Shown here piece after piece: positions 1 through 7,994 of a stretch of 64,000 nt of DNA. The stretch spans positions 4,961,501 through 5,025,500 of the forward strand of contig NZ_CP108088.1 in assembly GCF_036192275.1 (NCBI RefSeq), written 5' to 3'. This DNA comes from Streptomyces sp. NBC_00250. Lineage in GTDB: Bacteria > Actinomycetota > Actinomycetes > Streptomycetales > Streptomycetaceae. Below the pieces are notes generated by a model. That model was not told the origin of the DNA. It worked only from the letters and a program-made list of their open reading frames with translations, and made no database searches. Every line of letters begins with the position of its first letter. Position 1 is the stretch's first letter. Both the position numbers and the translations under genes were made by a program.

Positions 1-156
1 GCCGTGATGGCCGAGCTGATCAAGCGCGGAGTCGTCGGCGATCTGCGCCGCCCCGACATCCTGCGGTTCGGCTTCACCCCGCTGTACGTCGGCTTCGCGG
101 ACGCGGAGAGGGCCGCGCGGACCCTCGCGGAGGTCCTGGCCGGCCTCCCCGCCTGA
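1..156 (+). CDS. kynU: kynureninase, C-terminal end (partial)
   Basis: Only the last 51 codons are in the window; the gene enters from the left and stops with TGA at 154-156. The segment [14 protein letters not shown] is the conserved C-terminal block of kynureninases, the PLP enzymes that cleave kynurenine or 3-hydroxykynurenine to anthranilate or 3-hydroxyanthranilate plus alanine. The next gene downstream looks like a kynurenine formamidase, which supports a tryptophan-to-anthranilate catabolic unit. The PLP lysine lies outside the window and cannot be checked. Confidence 0.85.
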   Translation, partial: AVMAELIKRGVVGDLRRPDILRFGFTPLYVGFADAERAARTLAEVLAGLPA

Positions 157-258
157 GGGATGACGGTCCGATGATCGCCTGATCTGCGGGGCTCCGGTCC
201 TGGTACCGTCCCCGCAGGTCAGGCCAATTCGGCCCCGTACCCGAGAGGTTGGAACAGC

Positions 259-1128
259 ATGCCGGACCCCGCCGCGCGCGATGCCGCCGAAGAGGCGTCC
301 GCCTTCTCGCACCCGGCCGTCCCCCCGGACGCCACCGCCGCGTACGGCGACCACCCGGACCAGGTGATCGACTTCTACGCCCCGCGCGGTGGCCACACCC
401 GGGCCCCGCTCGTCGTCGCCCTGCACGGCGGCGCCTGGCGGGCACCCTACGACCGGCAGCACCTGACCCCTTTCGTGGACTTCCTGGCCCGCCGCGGCTT
501 CGCCGTGGCGAACGTCGAGTACCGGCGCGGCAGCGACATCCCCCGACAGGGTGGCGCCGCCCCGGTCGCCGGGCGCTGGCCCGAGACCTTCGACGACGTG
601 GCCGCCGCGCTCGACGCCCTGCCGGAACTGGCCGCCGCGCACCTGCCGCAGGCCGACACCGGGCGGATCGTCCTCACCGGCCACTCCGCGGGCGGTCAGC
701 TCGCCCTGTGGGCCGCCGCCCGCCACGTACTGCCCGCAGGCTCCCCCTGGCGGCTGCCCGCCCCGCCCGCGCTGCGCGGGGTCGTCGCCCTCGCCCCGAT
801 CGCCCACTTCGGGCGGGCGGTCGAGCTGGGTGTGTGCGGCGGCGCGGTCACCGAGCTGCTCGGCGACCCCTCCGCGTACGAGGAGCGGGCGGCCCACGCC
901 GACCCGTCGGCGCTCCTGCCGACCGGGATCGCGACCACCGTCGTCCAGGGCCGTACGGACCTCGACGTGCCGTACACCGTCGCCGACGCCTACGCCGAGG
1001 CGGCCGCGAAGGCGGGCGAGGCGGTCGGCCTGACGCTCCTGGAGGAGGTCGGCCACTTCCCGCTGATCGACCCCGCGGCGGACGCGTGCGCGGTGGTGGC
1101 GGAGGAGATCGCCCAGCTGGCCTGGTGA
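259..1128 (+). CDS. alpha/beta hydrolase, kynurenine formamidase (arylformamidase)-like
   Basis: A 289-residue cytosolic alpha/beta hydrolase. HGGAW at residues 56-60 is the oxyanion-hole motif of the HSL/arylformamidase group, and GHSAGG carries the likely nucleophile Ser143. An acidic residue near DLDVPY and a late His in GHFP complete a plausible triad. It starts at ATG 259 behind the purine-rich GAGAGGTTGG. It lies about 100 bp after kynureninase on the same strand, so hydrolysis of N-formylkynurenine to kynurenine is the most economical role. The family is broad and a generic esterase cannot be excluded. Confidence 0.75.
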   Translation: MPDPAARDAAEEASAFSHPAVPPDATAAYGDHPDQVIDFYAPRGGHTRAPLVVALHGGAWRAPYDRQHLTPFVDFLARRGFAVANVEYRRGSDIPRQGGAAPVAGRWPETFDDVAAALDALPELAAAHLPQADTGRIVLTGHSAGGQLALWAAARHVLPAGSPWRLPAPPALRGVVALAPIAHFGRAVELGVCGGAVTELLGDPSAYEERAAHADPSALLPTGIATTVVQGRTDLDVPYTVADAYAEAAAKAGEAVGLTLLEEVGHFPLIDPAADACAVVAEEIAQLAW

Positions 1129-1160
1129 GCCGACGACGCCTTCCGGCGAACAGAGGTTTT

Positions 1161-1190
1161 CCGTACAACCACTCGACCCGGTCGTGAGTC
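1161..1190 (+). promoter_or_regulatory. ECF-type promoter-like element upstream of FG-GAP gene 1
   Basis: CCGTACAACC at 1161-1170, a 12-bp spacer, then CGTGAGTC at 1183-1190. The same two blocks with the same spacing occur at 51101-51130 before the third FG-GAP gene, while spacer and flanks differ. An AAC-containing upstream block and a CGT-containing downstream block are typical of ECF sigma promoters, but 12 bp is shorter than usual, so the exact -10 is uncertain. Confidence 0.6.
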
Positions 1191-1191
1191 T

Positions 1192-1220
1192 GATCGGGCA
1201 CGGCACTCCCGTGTCCGATC
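1192..1220 (+). promoter_or_regulatory. 5' leader stem-loop of FG-GAP gene 1
   Basis: GATCGGGCACGG (1192-1203) pairs with CCGTGTCCGATC (1209-1220) across a 5-nt loop: 12 pairs, one of them a G-U wobble. It sits between the promoter-like element and the GTGGGGG ribosome-binding stretch before TTG 1240. An unrelated sequence folds at the same place before the 51183 gene, which suggests that structure rather than sequence is conserved. Confidence 0.55.
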
Positions 1221-1239
1221 CTTCTCGTGGGGGTTCACC

Positions 1240-3465
1240 TTGCAGTTCCGCTCCACCGGCACGCGTTCCACCCGTCTCGCCGCGGCCGTCACGGCCGTCC
1301 TCGCCGTCACGGCGCTCGGCGCGGGCACCCTCGCCACCGCCCCGACGGCCTTCGCGGCCGCCCCGGCCCAGGCCCCGGCTCAAGCCGGTCAGGCCGCCGA
1401 GCTGCCCGTCGTTCCCGCCGCCGCCCGGGTCACGGGTACGGGCACCACCGGCTTCCTCACGTACGGCTCCGGCGACGAGGAGGCCGACAGCGGGCTGCTC
1501 TGGACGCCGTTCGCGGGCGGCGAGCCGACTCCGCTGCAGAGCCCCGACGGCGGCGGCTGGGCGATGTCGGGCAGCGATGTGGTCGTCCTCGGGGACACCG
1601 GATTCATGGCCCGGGCGCGTTCGCTCACCCTGCGGAACATGGCCGCCCCGACCGCTCCGGGCGTGGAGATCGACCTGGGGGCGCTGAACGGGAACTACGT
1701 GACCGTGCTGAGCCCGACGAGCGTGCTCGCACAGGTGACGAAGGAGGACGGCACGGCGGAACTCCACGTCGTGACCAAGGACGGCACGGCGACGAGCAGC
1801 CGCAGGATCTCGGGGCTGCCCGCGGACGCCGACCACTTCTTCACCAGCGCCGCGGTCCAGGACGGCTTCGCCCTCATCGGGTACGAGACGGGCCCGGCGG
1901 GCGCGCGGACCGGCGGCCGGGCGCTGATCGACACGACGGCCGGGACGGTCTCCGAGACGTACGCCTCCGCCGAGTCCGGGTACGGAACCAGCGCCCTGAT
2001 GCTCTCCGGTTCGCACGTGGCCTGGCAGGAGTCGGAGAGCGGCACCGGGCGGTACGTCGTGTCCGTCGACCGCTCGACGCGCCAGGTGAAGCGGACCGTC
2101 CTGGGCGCCGACGACGAGTACAGCACCCAGCTCGTGGGCGGGTGGCTCGTGTACGGCAACGCCTGGAGGCCGGGCAAGGCCGTCCCGCTGGCCGGCGGCG
2201 AGACGATCGACATCGCCGAGAAGGTGACCGGTTCGGCCGGGGCCGGCGACGGCAGCGCGGTGATCAGCGGCCGACGGACCGCCGACGGATCCGGGCTGTT
2301 CCGGATCGTGGCCTCGGAGAGCGGCGCTCCGGCCGTCACCAAGGTCGCGGACATGACCGAGGCGCTGAGGATCGAGCAGGTCCACATCCCCGACAGCGTG
2401 AACCTCGACCAGACCGGCGGCGAGGTGACGCTCGGCTGGACGCTGTCCCGCTCCGACGCCTCCCTGGACGTCTCGCTCCACCACATCGCCTCCGGCAAGG
2501 AGTTCCACACGCGGGTCCCGGCCCCCGCCACCGGCACCCGCTTCTCCTTCACCTGGGACGGCCGCATCGACGGCGTGGACGCGCCGAACGGCCGGTACGC
2601 CGTCTCGGCCGAGGCGACCCCGCTCGACGGCGTCGGCGAGCCCGCCTTCCAGGGCTGGCTGTTCACCGCCCGCCGCACGTACAACGCGCACGACTACACC
2701 AACAACGGCTCCACCGACGTCCTCGCCCGTGACGCCTCCGGCGTGCTGTGGCGCGACGACCTGCGGGACCGGTCGGCGGACGGCCACGTCGAGACCGCCG
2801 GCCGCACCCGGATCGGCTCCGGGTGGAACACGTACAAGCAGATCGAGGCCGTCGGCGACCTCGACGGCGACCAGGTCGCCGACCTGATCGCCCTCGACGG
2901 CTCCGGCGTGCTCTGGCACTACCTCGGCAAGGGCGACGGCACCTTCTCGACCCGGGTGAAGGTCGGCGGCGGCTGGGGCGTCTACAACAAGCTGACCGGC
3001 GGCTCGGACCTCGACGGCGACGGCCGCAGCGACCTGCTCGCCACGGACGCGTCCGGCGTGCTGTGGTTCTACAAGGGCACGGGCGACGTGGCGAAGCCGT
3101 TCGCGACCCGGGTGAAGGTCGGCGGCGGCTGGGGCGTCTACAACCAGCTCACCGCCGTCGGCGACATGGCCGGCACGGCGGCGGGGGACATGGTCGCCCG
3201 CGACACCGCCGGCGTCCTCTGGCTGTACCAGGGCGACGGCCGCGGCAACTTCACCACCCGGGTGAGGGTCGGCGGCGGCTGGGGCGCCTTCTCCCAGCTC
3301 GTCGGCGCCGGCGACGTCGACGACGACGGCCGCCCCGACCTGATCGCCTACGGGACGGGCGGCACGTACGTCTACCGCTCCACCGGCTCCGCCACCTCAC
3401 CCTTCAGCCGTCGGACGACCGATCTGTACGCGGGCGAGGGCACCAGGTTCACCAGCGTGGCCTGA
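1240..3465 (+). CDS. secreted FG-GAP/VCBS repeat protein, paralog 1
   Basis: A 741-residue exported protein starting at TTG 1240 behind GTGGGGG. Arg residues, a hydrophobic Ala/Val/Leu core and AFA-A near residue 39 form a signal peptide. The middle (about 45-370) is beta-propeller-like without recognised catalytic residues. About 385-475 resembles a FlgD-type Ig-like domain (FTWDGRIDG). From about 485 to the end run FG-GAP units with DLDGD-type Ca-binding loops and the recurring phrase VGGGWGVYN. FG-GAP domains usually mediate extracellular or cell-wall binding; the ligand is unknown. Paralogs lie at 21981 and 51183; the latter has the same architecture. Transcription likely ends at the hairpin overlapping the stop codon. 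Confidence 0.85.
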   Translation: MQFRSTGTRSTRLAAAVTAVLAVTALGAGTLATAPTAFAAAPAQAPAQAGQAAELPVVPAAARVTGTGTTGFLTYGSGDEEADSGLLWTPFAGGEPTPLQSPDGGGWAMSGSDVVVLGDTGFMARARSLTLRNMAAPTAPGVEIDLGALNGNYVTVLSPTSVLAQVTKEDGTAELHVVTKDGTATSSRRISGLPADADHFFTSAAVQDGFALIGYETGPAGARTGGRALIDTTAGTVSETYASAESGYGTSALMLSGSHVAWQESESGTGRYVVSVDRSTRQVKRTVLGADDEYSTQLVGGWLVYGNAWRPGKAVPLAGGETIDIAEKVTGSAGAGDGSAVISGRRTADGSGLFRIVASESGAPAVTKVADMTEALRIEQVHIPDSVNLDQTGGEVTLGWTLSRSDASLDVSLHHIASGKEFHTRVPAPATGTRFSFTWDGRIDGVDAPNGRYAVSAEATPLDGVGEPAFQGWLFTARRTYNAHDYTNNGSTDVLARDASGVLWRDDLRDRSADGHVETAGRTRIGSGWNTYKQIEAVGDLDGDQVADLIALDGSGVLWHYLGKGDGTFSTRVKVGGGWGVYNKLTGGSDLDGDGRSDLLATDASGVLWFYKGTGDVAKPFATRVKVGGGWGVYNQLTAVGDMAGTAAGDMVARDTAGVLWLYQGDGRGNFTTRVRVGGGWGAFSQLVGAGDVDDDGRPDLIAYGTGGTYVYRSTGSATSPFSRRTTDLYAGEGTRFTSVA

Positions 3466-3483
3466 GGACTCGCCTAGTCCTCA
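3463..3483. terminator. inverted repeat overlapping FG-GAP gene 1 stop codon
   Basis: TGAGGACT (3463-3470) and AGTCCTCA (3476-3483) form a perfect 8-bp stem with a 5-nt loop. The TGA stop is the first triplet of the left arm. No T-run follows, which is common for Streptomyces terminators. Confidence 0.5.
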
Positions 3484-3551
3484 AGGGGGACCCGGAAGGA
3501 TCCGCATCGAGCGGGACGACCGGGTTCCCCGCCGCCCGTACCGTGGTGCGG

Positions 3552-4913
3552 GTGACCCAGACACAGGCCTCCGAGACGAGCCGCAGCCCCGAGATCCGCC
3601 TGGCGCAGGTGGCCCTCGGCGGTCTGCGCCAGGAACTCTTCCACGACGCGTTCGCCTACCGGCCGCTGCCGCGCATGGACGTGAGCAGCGGCCCGACCCG
3701 CTTCCTGCCGGCACGGATACGCGTGTACGCCGGGCTGCTGCCGCACGCGTTCATCGCGTTCTGCGCCATGGTCGTCTTCGCCCTCGGATACGACCGCATC
3801 TACTACAGCTTCGGTCCGACGGCGTTCATGACCGTCACCGCTCCGGCCGTGGTCGTGCTGCTCACCATGGTCCGGCCGGTGCTCGCCTTCTGGGCCTCGC
3901 TCGGCCTGGCGCCCTTCATCGGCTACCTCGGCGGCTCCGGGGGCGACTGGCCCTGGTCGGCGCCCGCCTTCGCCGCCCACCTGGTGGTCCTCGGCGTGGT
4001 CGCCGCCCGCACCAGGCCCCGTACGGCCGCGTGGATGTGGGTCGTGACCGGGGCCTACAGCATGTTCCTGGACCTGTTCATCGGGAGCGGAGGCCCCTCC
4101 GAGTCCATCCCGCTGATGTTCGTCTCGGCCCTGGTCCTGCTCGCCGTCACCGTCGTCCAGACCCGCCGCCAGGCCGACCGCGAGGTCACCGCCCAGCAGA
4201 CCGTCACCGCGCAGGAGCGCTCCAAGCGGACCCTCCTGGAGGAGCGCACCACCATCGCCCGCGAGCTCCACGACGTCGTCGCCCACCACATGTCGGTCGT
4301 CGCGATCCAGGCCGAGGCCGCGCCGTACCGGGTCGAGAACCCGCCGCCGGAGCTGGAGCAGGCCTTCCTCACCATCCGCGAGAACGCGGTCGCCGCGCTG
4401 ACCGAGCTGCGCCGCATCCTCGGTGTCGTCCGCGCCGAGGACTACGAGGCCCCCGACGCCCCGCAGCCGACCCTCGCCGACCTCGACTCGCTCGTCCGCA
4501 ACGTGCAGGAGGCCGGGCTCGTCGTCGAGAAGACGGTGACCGGCGCGGTACGGGAGCTGCCGCAGGGCGTGGAGCTCTCCGCGTACCGGATCGTGCAGGA
4601 GGCCCTGTCGAACGTGCTGCGGCACGCGCCCGGCGCCGCCGCGAAGGTCGAGGTCAGCTATGTCCTCGGCGGTCTGGGCCTGCGCATCGCGAACGGTCCG
4701 GCGCGCGGCCTCGTGAAGCCCACCCGTCACCCGGCCACCACCCCTCAAGGAGGGCTTCGCCCGCCCCATTCGATGGGCGCGGGCCACGGCATCACCGGCA
4801 TGCGGGAGCGTGTGACGATGCTCGGAGGGGAGATGACGGCCGAGGCCACCGAGGACGGTGGCTACGAGGTGACGGCCTTCGTCCCCGTCAGCCGTGAGGA
4901 GAGTGACCAGTGA
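3552..4913 (+). CDS. NarL-family sensor histidine kinase
   Basis: A 453-residue membrane sensor. Hydrophobic helices lie at about 61-80, 90-125, 137-152, 158-178 and 186-203. A HisKA_3 dimerisation/phosphoacceptor region follows, with His240 in ARELHDVVAHH, then an HATPase with N-box QEALSNVLRH and G-box GAGHGITGMRER near the C-terminus. This is the architecture of NarL/DesK-type kinases. In-frame GTGs at 3543, 3546 and 3552 are all possible. I chose 3552 because TACCGT about 10 nt upstream fits a leaderless promoter and there is no Shine-Dalgarno sequence. It overlaps the response regulator by GTGA, so the two are translationally coupled. The signal is unknown. Confidence 0.9.
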   Translation: MTQTQASETSRSPEIRLAQVALGGLRQELFHDAFAYRPLPRMDVSSGPTRFLPARIRVYAGLLPHAFIAFCAMVVFALGYDRIYYSFGPTAFMTVTAPAVVVLLTMVRPVLAFWASLGLAPFIGYLGGSGGDWPWSAPAFAAHLVVLGVVAARTRPRTAAWMWVVTGAYSMFLDLFIGSGGPSESIPLMFVSALVLLAVTVVQTRRQADREVTAQQTVTAQERSKRTLLEERTTIARELHDVVAHHMSVVAIQAEAAPYRVENPPPELEQAFLTIRENAVAALTELRRILGVVRAEDYEAPDAPQPTLADLDSLVRNVQEAGLVVEKTVTGAVRELPQGVELSAYRIVQEALSNVLRHAPGAAAKVEVSYVLGGLGLRIANGPARGLVKPTRHPATTPQGGLRPPHSMGAGHGITGMRERVTMLGGEMTAEATEDGGYEVTAFVPVSREESDQ

Positions 4914-5572
4914 TCCGCGTACTGATCGTCGACGACCAGATCATGGTCCGCGAGGGGTTCTCGGTGCTGCTCGGCGCGATGCCGGACATCGAGGTCGTAG
5001 GGGAGGCAGTCAACGGCAGGGAGGCCGTCGCGCAGGTCGCCGCCCTCCACCCCGACGTCGTCCTCATGGACATCCGGATGCCCGAGCTGAACGGCATCGA
5101 CGCCACCCGGGAGATCGTCGCCGCCGACGCGGACGCCAAGGTGCTCGTCCTGACCACCTTCGACCTCGACGAGTACGTCTACCAGGCGCTCCGCGCCGGG
5201 GCCTCCGGCTTCCTGCTCAAGGACGCCTCCGCCCGGCAGCTCGCCGACGGGGTGCGGGTCGTCGCGGCCGGCGAGGCGCTCCTCGCGCCGACCGTCACCA
5301 AGCGGCTGATCACCGAGTTCGCGAAGGCGCCGGGAAGTTCTCCGCGCCCGCCCGCGATGGCGCAGATAGGGGAGCTGACGGAGCGCGAGACGGAGGTCCT
5401 GGTGCTCATCGCGCAGGGCCTGTCGAACTCCGAGATCGCCGAGCACCTCGTCGTCGCCGAGTCGACGATCAAGACGCATGTGAGCCGCATCCTGGTGAAG
5501 CTGGGGCTGCGGGACCGGACGCAGGCGGCGGTCTTCGCCTACGAGGCGGGTCTGGTGCGCGTCGGCGGCTAG
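4910..5572 (+). CDS. NarL/FixJ-family response regulator
   Basis: A 220-residue partner of the upstream kinase, with a 4-bp GTGA overlap. The receiver domain is at 1-120 with acidic residues in LIVDDQ and phosphoacceptor Asp54 in VLMDIRMP; Thr in LVLTTF and Lys in FLLKD complete the active site. The LuxR-type helix-turn-helix lies at about 150-210 (LTERETEVL, then STIKTHVSRIL). It probably activates or represses nearby or unlinked promoters after phosphorylation. Nothing in the context shows the target; the P450 gene follows after 143 bp of repeat-rich DNA. Confidence 0.95.
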   Translation: MIRVLIVDDQIMVREGFSVLLGAMPDIEVVGEAVNGREAVAQVAALHPDVVLMDIRMPELNGIDATREIVAADADAKVLVLTTFDLDEYVYQALRAGASGFLLKDASARQLADGVRVVAAGEALLAPTVTKRLITEFAKAPGSSPRPPAMAQIGELTERETEVLVLIAQGLSNSEIAEHLVVAESTIKTHVSRILVKLGLRDRTQAAVFAYEAGLVRVGG

Positions 5573-5715
5573 GTCGCGTCCGGCGGATCACTGTCGGGCC
5601 GGCGCATCAGGGTCAGGTCGGCGGATCAGGGTCGGGCCGGCGGATCACGGCCCGGCCGGCCAGAGGTGCGCGTCGGCGGCTGGAGCGATTCAGGGCGTGC
5701 GGGTAGCGTCCGGCC
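5573..5715. repeat. degenerate short direct repeats between response regulator and P450 genes
   Basis: CGGCGGATCA recurs three times (5581, about 5619 and 5639) with interspersed GTCGGGCCGG copies. The last codons of the response regulator (GTGCGCGTCGGCGGCT) recur almost exactly near 5667. This looks like local slippage or duplication of the gene end. It may also contain the P450 promoter (GGGTAGCGT just before ATG 5716). Confidence 0.5.
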
Positions 5716-6912
5716 ATGGACGCTGTCGAGGCTGTTTACGACCCCTTCTCCCCGGAGTTCGTCGCCGATCCGTACCCCGCCTATGCGGAACTGCGGGCGG
5801 CGGGCCGTGCCCACTGGCACGGCCCGACCCGCCAGTGGCTGATCCCGCACCACGAGGACGTGTCGGCGCTCCTCAGGGACCGGCGGCTCGGCCGTACGTA
5901 CACCCACCGGTTCACCCACGAGGAGTTCGGGCAGGAGGCTCCGGCCGCCGAGCACGAGCCCTTCCACACGCTGAACGACCACGGGCTGCTCGATCTGGAG
6001 GCGGCCGACCACAGCCGGATCCGGCGGTTGGTGTCGAAGGCGTTCACGCCGAGGACGGTGGAGAACCTGGCCCCGACGGTACGGCGGCTCGCCGCCGACC
6101 TGGTCGGGGGGCTGGTGGCGGCTGGTGGCGGTGATCTGCAGGCCCTGGTCGCGGAGCCGCTGCCGGTCGCGGTGATCGCCGAGATGTTGGGCGTCCCGGA
6201 GGACGACGAGGAGCGGGGGCGGCTGCGGCCCTGGTCGGCGGCGATCTGCGGGATGTTCGAGCTGAACCCCTCGGAGGAGACGGCCCGGCAGGCGGTCGAG
6301 GCCTCCGTCGAGTTCTCGGACTATCTGCGGGAGCTGATCGCCCGGCGGCGGAAGGAACCCGGGGACGACCTGATCTCGTCCCTGATCGCGGTGGAGGAGC
6401 TGACCGAACAGGAGATGATCTCCACCTGTGTCCTGCTCCTGAACGCGGGCCACGAGGCCACCGTGAACACCACGGTCAACGGCTGGTGGACGCTCCTGAG
6501 AGAGGGCGTGCGTCCCGATCCCGAAAAGTTGTCCACAGCTGTGGAAGAACTTCTGCGCTACGACACCCCGCTCCAGATGTTCGAGCGCTGGGTCCTCGAC
6601 GACATCGAGATCGGCGGCCGGACCGTCCCGCGCGGCTCCGAGGTCGCCCTGCTCTTCGGCTCCGCCAACCGCGACCCCGCCCGCTTCGGCCCCACCGCCG
6701 ACACCCTCGACCTCACCCGCGCCGACAACCCGCACATCACCTTCGGTGCGGGCATCCACTACTGCCTCGGCGCCCCGCTCGCCCGCCTCGAACTGACGGC
6801 GGTCTTCGGGGAGTTGCTGCAGCAGGCGCCGGGCATGCGGCTCGCGGCGGAGCCCGTGCGGAAGCCGGGGTACGTGATCAGGGGGTTCGAGGAGCTGCTG
6901 GTGGAGGTGTGA
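5716..6912 (+). CDS. cytochrome P450 monooxygenase
   Basis: A 398-residue soluble bacterial-type P450. The I-helix motif is LNAGHEATVN (the usual AGxET-T), the K-helix ExxR is EELLR, and the heme loop FGAGIHYCLG places the thiolate ligand at Cys350. Length and motifs fit actinobacterial class I P450s of the CYP105/107 superfamily region, which need a ferredoxin and reductase in trans. No ferredoxin gene adjoins it, so the redox partner and substrate cannot be inferred. The ATG start is preceded only by weak purines; a GGGTAGCGT -10-like element suggests a leaderless or very short leader. Confidence 0.95.
   Translation: MDAVEAVYDPFSPEFVADPYPAYAELRAAGRAHWHGPTRQWLIPHHEDVSALLRDRRLGRTYTHRFTHEEFGQEAPAAEHEPFHTLNDHGLLDLEAADHSRIRRLVSKAFTPRTVENLAPTVRRLAADLVGGLVAAGGGDLQALVAEPLPVAVIAEMLGVPEDDEERGRLRPWSAAICGMFELNPSEETARQAVEASVEFSDYLRELIARRRKEPGDDLISSLIAVEELTEQEMISTCVLLLNAGHEATVNTTVNGWWTLLREGVRPDPEKLSTAVEELLRYDTPLQMFERWVLDDIEIGGRTVPRGSEVALLFGSANRDPARFGPTADTLDLTRADNPHITFGAGIHYCLGAPLARLELTAVFGELLQQAPGMRLAAEPVRKPGYVIRGFEELLVEV
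6529..6548. other. paired DnaA-box-like sequences inside the P450 gene
   Basis: TTGTCCACA at 6529-6537 matches the Streptomyces DnaA-box consensus, and TGTGGAAGA at 6540-6548 is a weaker inverted copy. Together they form the 14-bp palindrome TCCACAGCTGTGGA (6532-6545). A function is not shown; isolated DnaA boxes occur by chance or as DnaA-titration or regulatory sites. Confidence 0.35.
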
Positions 6913-6926
6913 GCCGCGCCGGACGC

Positions 6927-7008
6927 GGGACGTCGTGCGGCGCGGGGCGTGGGACGTCGTGCGGCGCGGGGCGTGGGACGTCGTGCGGCGCGGGGCGTGG
7001 GACGTCGT
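6927..7008. repeat. 24-bp tandem repeat, about 3.4 copies
   Basis: Three perfect 24-bp units at 6927-6950, 6951-6974 and 6975-6998, each beginning GGGACGTCGTGC and ending CGGGGCGT, plus a 10-bp partial fourth. It fills the gap between the convergent P450 and hydrolase genes, so it could have arisen in a terminator region. No open frame or ribosome-binding site supports coding. Confidence 0.9.
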
Positions 7009-7021
7009 CCCCGCCGGGCAC

Positions 7022-7855
7022 TCATCGGGCGTCGGCGAGGACCTGGCGGAGGCGGGCCGCGTAGGCCTCCGGGTGGCTGGTGTTCCCGTTGTGGCCGCCG
7101 GGGAACTCCAGCAGGTCGCTGCCGACGAGCTCGGCCAGGGAGACCGCGCACTTGTGGTCGAAGACCGTGTGCGGGGTGGTGCGGCCGACGGCGGGGACGA
7201 TCCGCGTTCCGGTGCTCGCCAGCGCGGCCGTGTCGAGCGTGTCGTCGACGATCGCGGTGAAGTCGTGCCGGATGAAGTGGTCGAAGTTGGCGAGGCGCCG
7301 GGCGTTCATCGGCTGGGGTGTCAGATCGGGTTCCGCGTCGGCGCCGGTGGGGTCGATGCCCAGCGTCCTGGCGATCTCCGGCAGCGTCGCCCGGAGGCCG
7401 TCTCGGCGGTACAGGTCCTGAAGGGCGGTCAGTTCCCGCTCGTGGTGGGTGCGCTCCCGCTCGGGGAGCAGGCGCGGGGCGACGGGTTCGTGGGCGACGA
7501 GGGTGGCGATCTGCCCGGGGTGACGTACGGCGGTGTGCAGTCCGATGACGGCCCCCAGGCTGCAGCCGAGCATGAGGACGGGCTCGTCGGTGAGGGCGGC
7601 GAGGAGGCGGTGGACGTCGTCGGCGTGCTCGGCCAGGGTCGTCCCCTGCTCCGGGGCGTCGAGCCGGCTGCGGGAGAGGCCGCGGCGGTCGTACGTGATC
7701 ACGGTGTAGGAGTCGGTGAGCCGGGCGACGAGGTCGGTGCTGCGGTCGGCGTCGCCTTCCCCGCTCTGCGAGATCAGCAGCATCGGGCCGGTGCCCCGCA
7801 CCTGGTGGTGCAGGACTGCTCCGGGAACGTCGAGCGTGCCTTCGGTCCTGGTCAT
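7022..7855 (-). CDS. alpha/beta hydrolase, MarR-controlled
   Basis: A 277-residue alpha/beta hydrolase with nucleophile elbow LGCSLGA (Ser99), an oxyanion region near SQSGEGD, and a late His in PGGHNG. ATG 7855 is preferred to an upstream in-frame start because AGGGGGA lies just before it. It is divergent from the MarR gene at 7995, and the 139-bp gap holds an AT-rich palindrome. The family includes esterases and haloperoxidase-like hydrolases. The substrate is unknown; the regulator suggests a small aromatic or toxic compound. Confidence 0.85.
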   Translation of the reverse strand: MTRTEGTLDVPGAVLHHQVRGTGPMLLISQSGEGDADRSTDLVARLTDSYTVITYDRRGLSRSRLDAPEQGTTLAEHADDVHRLLAALTDEPVLMLGCSLGAVIGLHTAVRHPGQIATLVAHEPVAPRLLPERERTHHERELTALQDLYRRDGLRATLPEIARTLGIDPTGADAEPDLTPQPMNARRLANFDHFIRHDFTAIVDDTLDTAALASTGTRIVPAVGRTTPHTVFDHKCAVSLAELVGSDLLEFPGGHNGNTSHPEAYAARLRQVLADAR

Positions 7856-7937
7856 GGTGGTCCCCCTGTGTGTGGGACGGGCTTCGTGCCGCGTCCTCCG
7901 TCCACGATATTCCATCGGATTGGATACATCAATCTAG

Positions 7938-7957
7938 ATGCATCAACGTAGATGCAT
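7938..7957. promoter_or_regulatory. palindromic operator in hydrolase/MarR divergon
   Basis: ATGCATC (7938-7944) and GATGCAT (7951-7957) are a perfect inverted repeat with a 6-bp spacer, in an unusually AT-rich stretch for this genome. Related GGATACATC and GGATGTACC elements flank it. Size and place fit the binding site of the MarR dimer encoded at 7995. Confidence 0.6.
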
Positions 7958-7994
7958 TGGTTTCGATGGATCGAGTTGGATGTACCTTGGCGGG

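Noticed and set aside
3474..4787. Long minus-strand open frame (437 codons) opposite the histidine kinase
   Set aside because: It is a high-GC shadow: Arg/Gly/Asp-rich composition, no family motif, and the plus-strand frame has clear kinase motifs and coding bias.
4910..6912. Two-component pair plus P450 considered as a Streptomyces conservon (cvn)
   Set aside because: Conservons also have roadblock, DUF742 and small GTPase genes; none is present.
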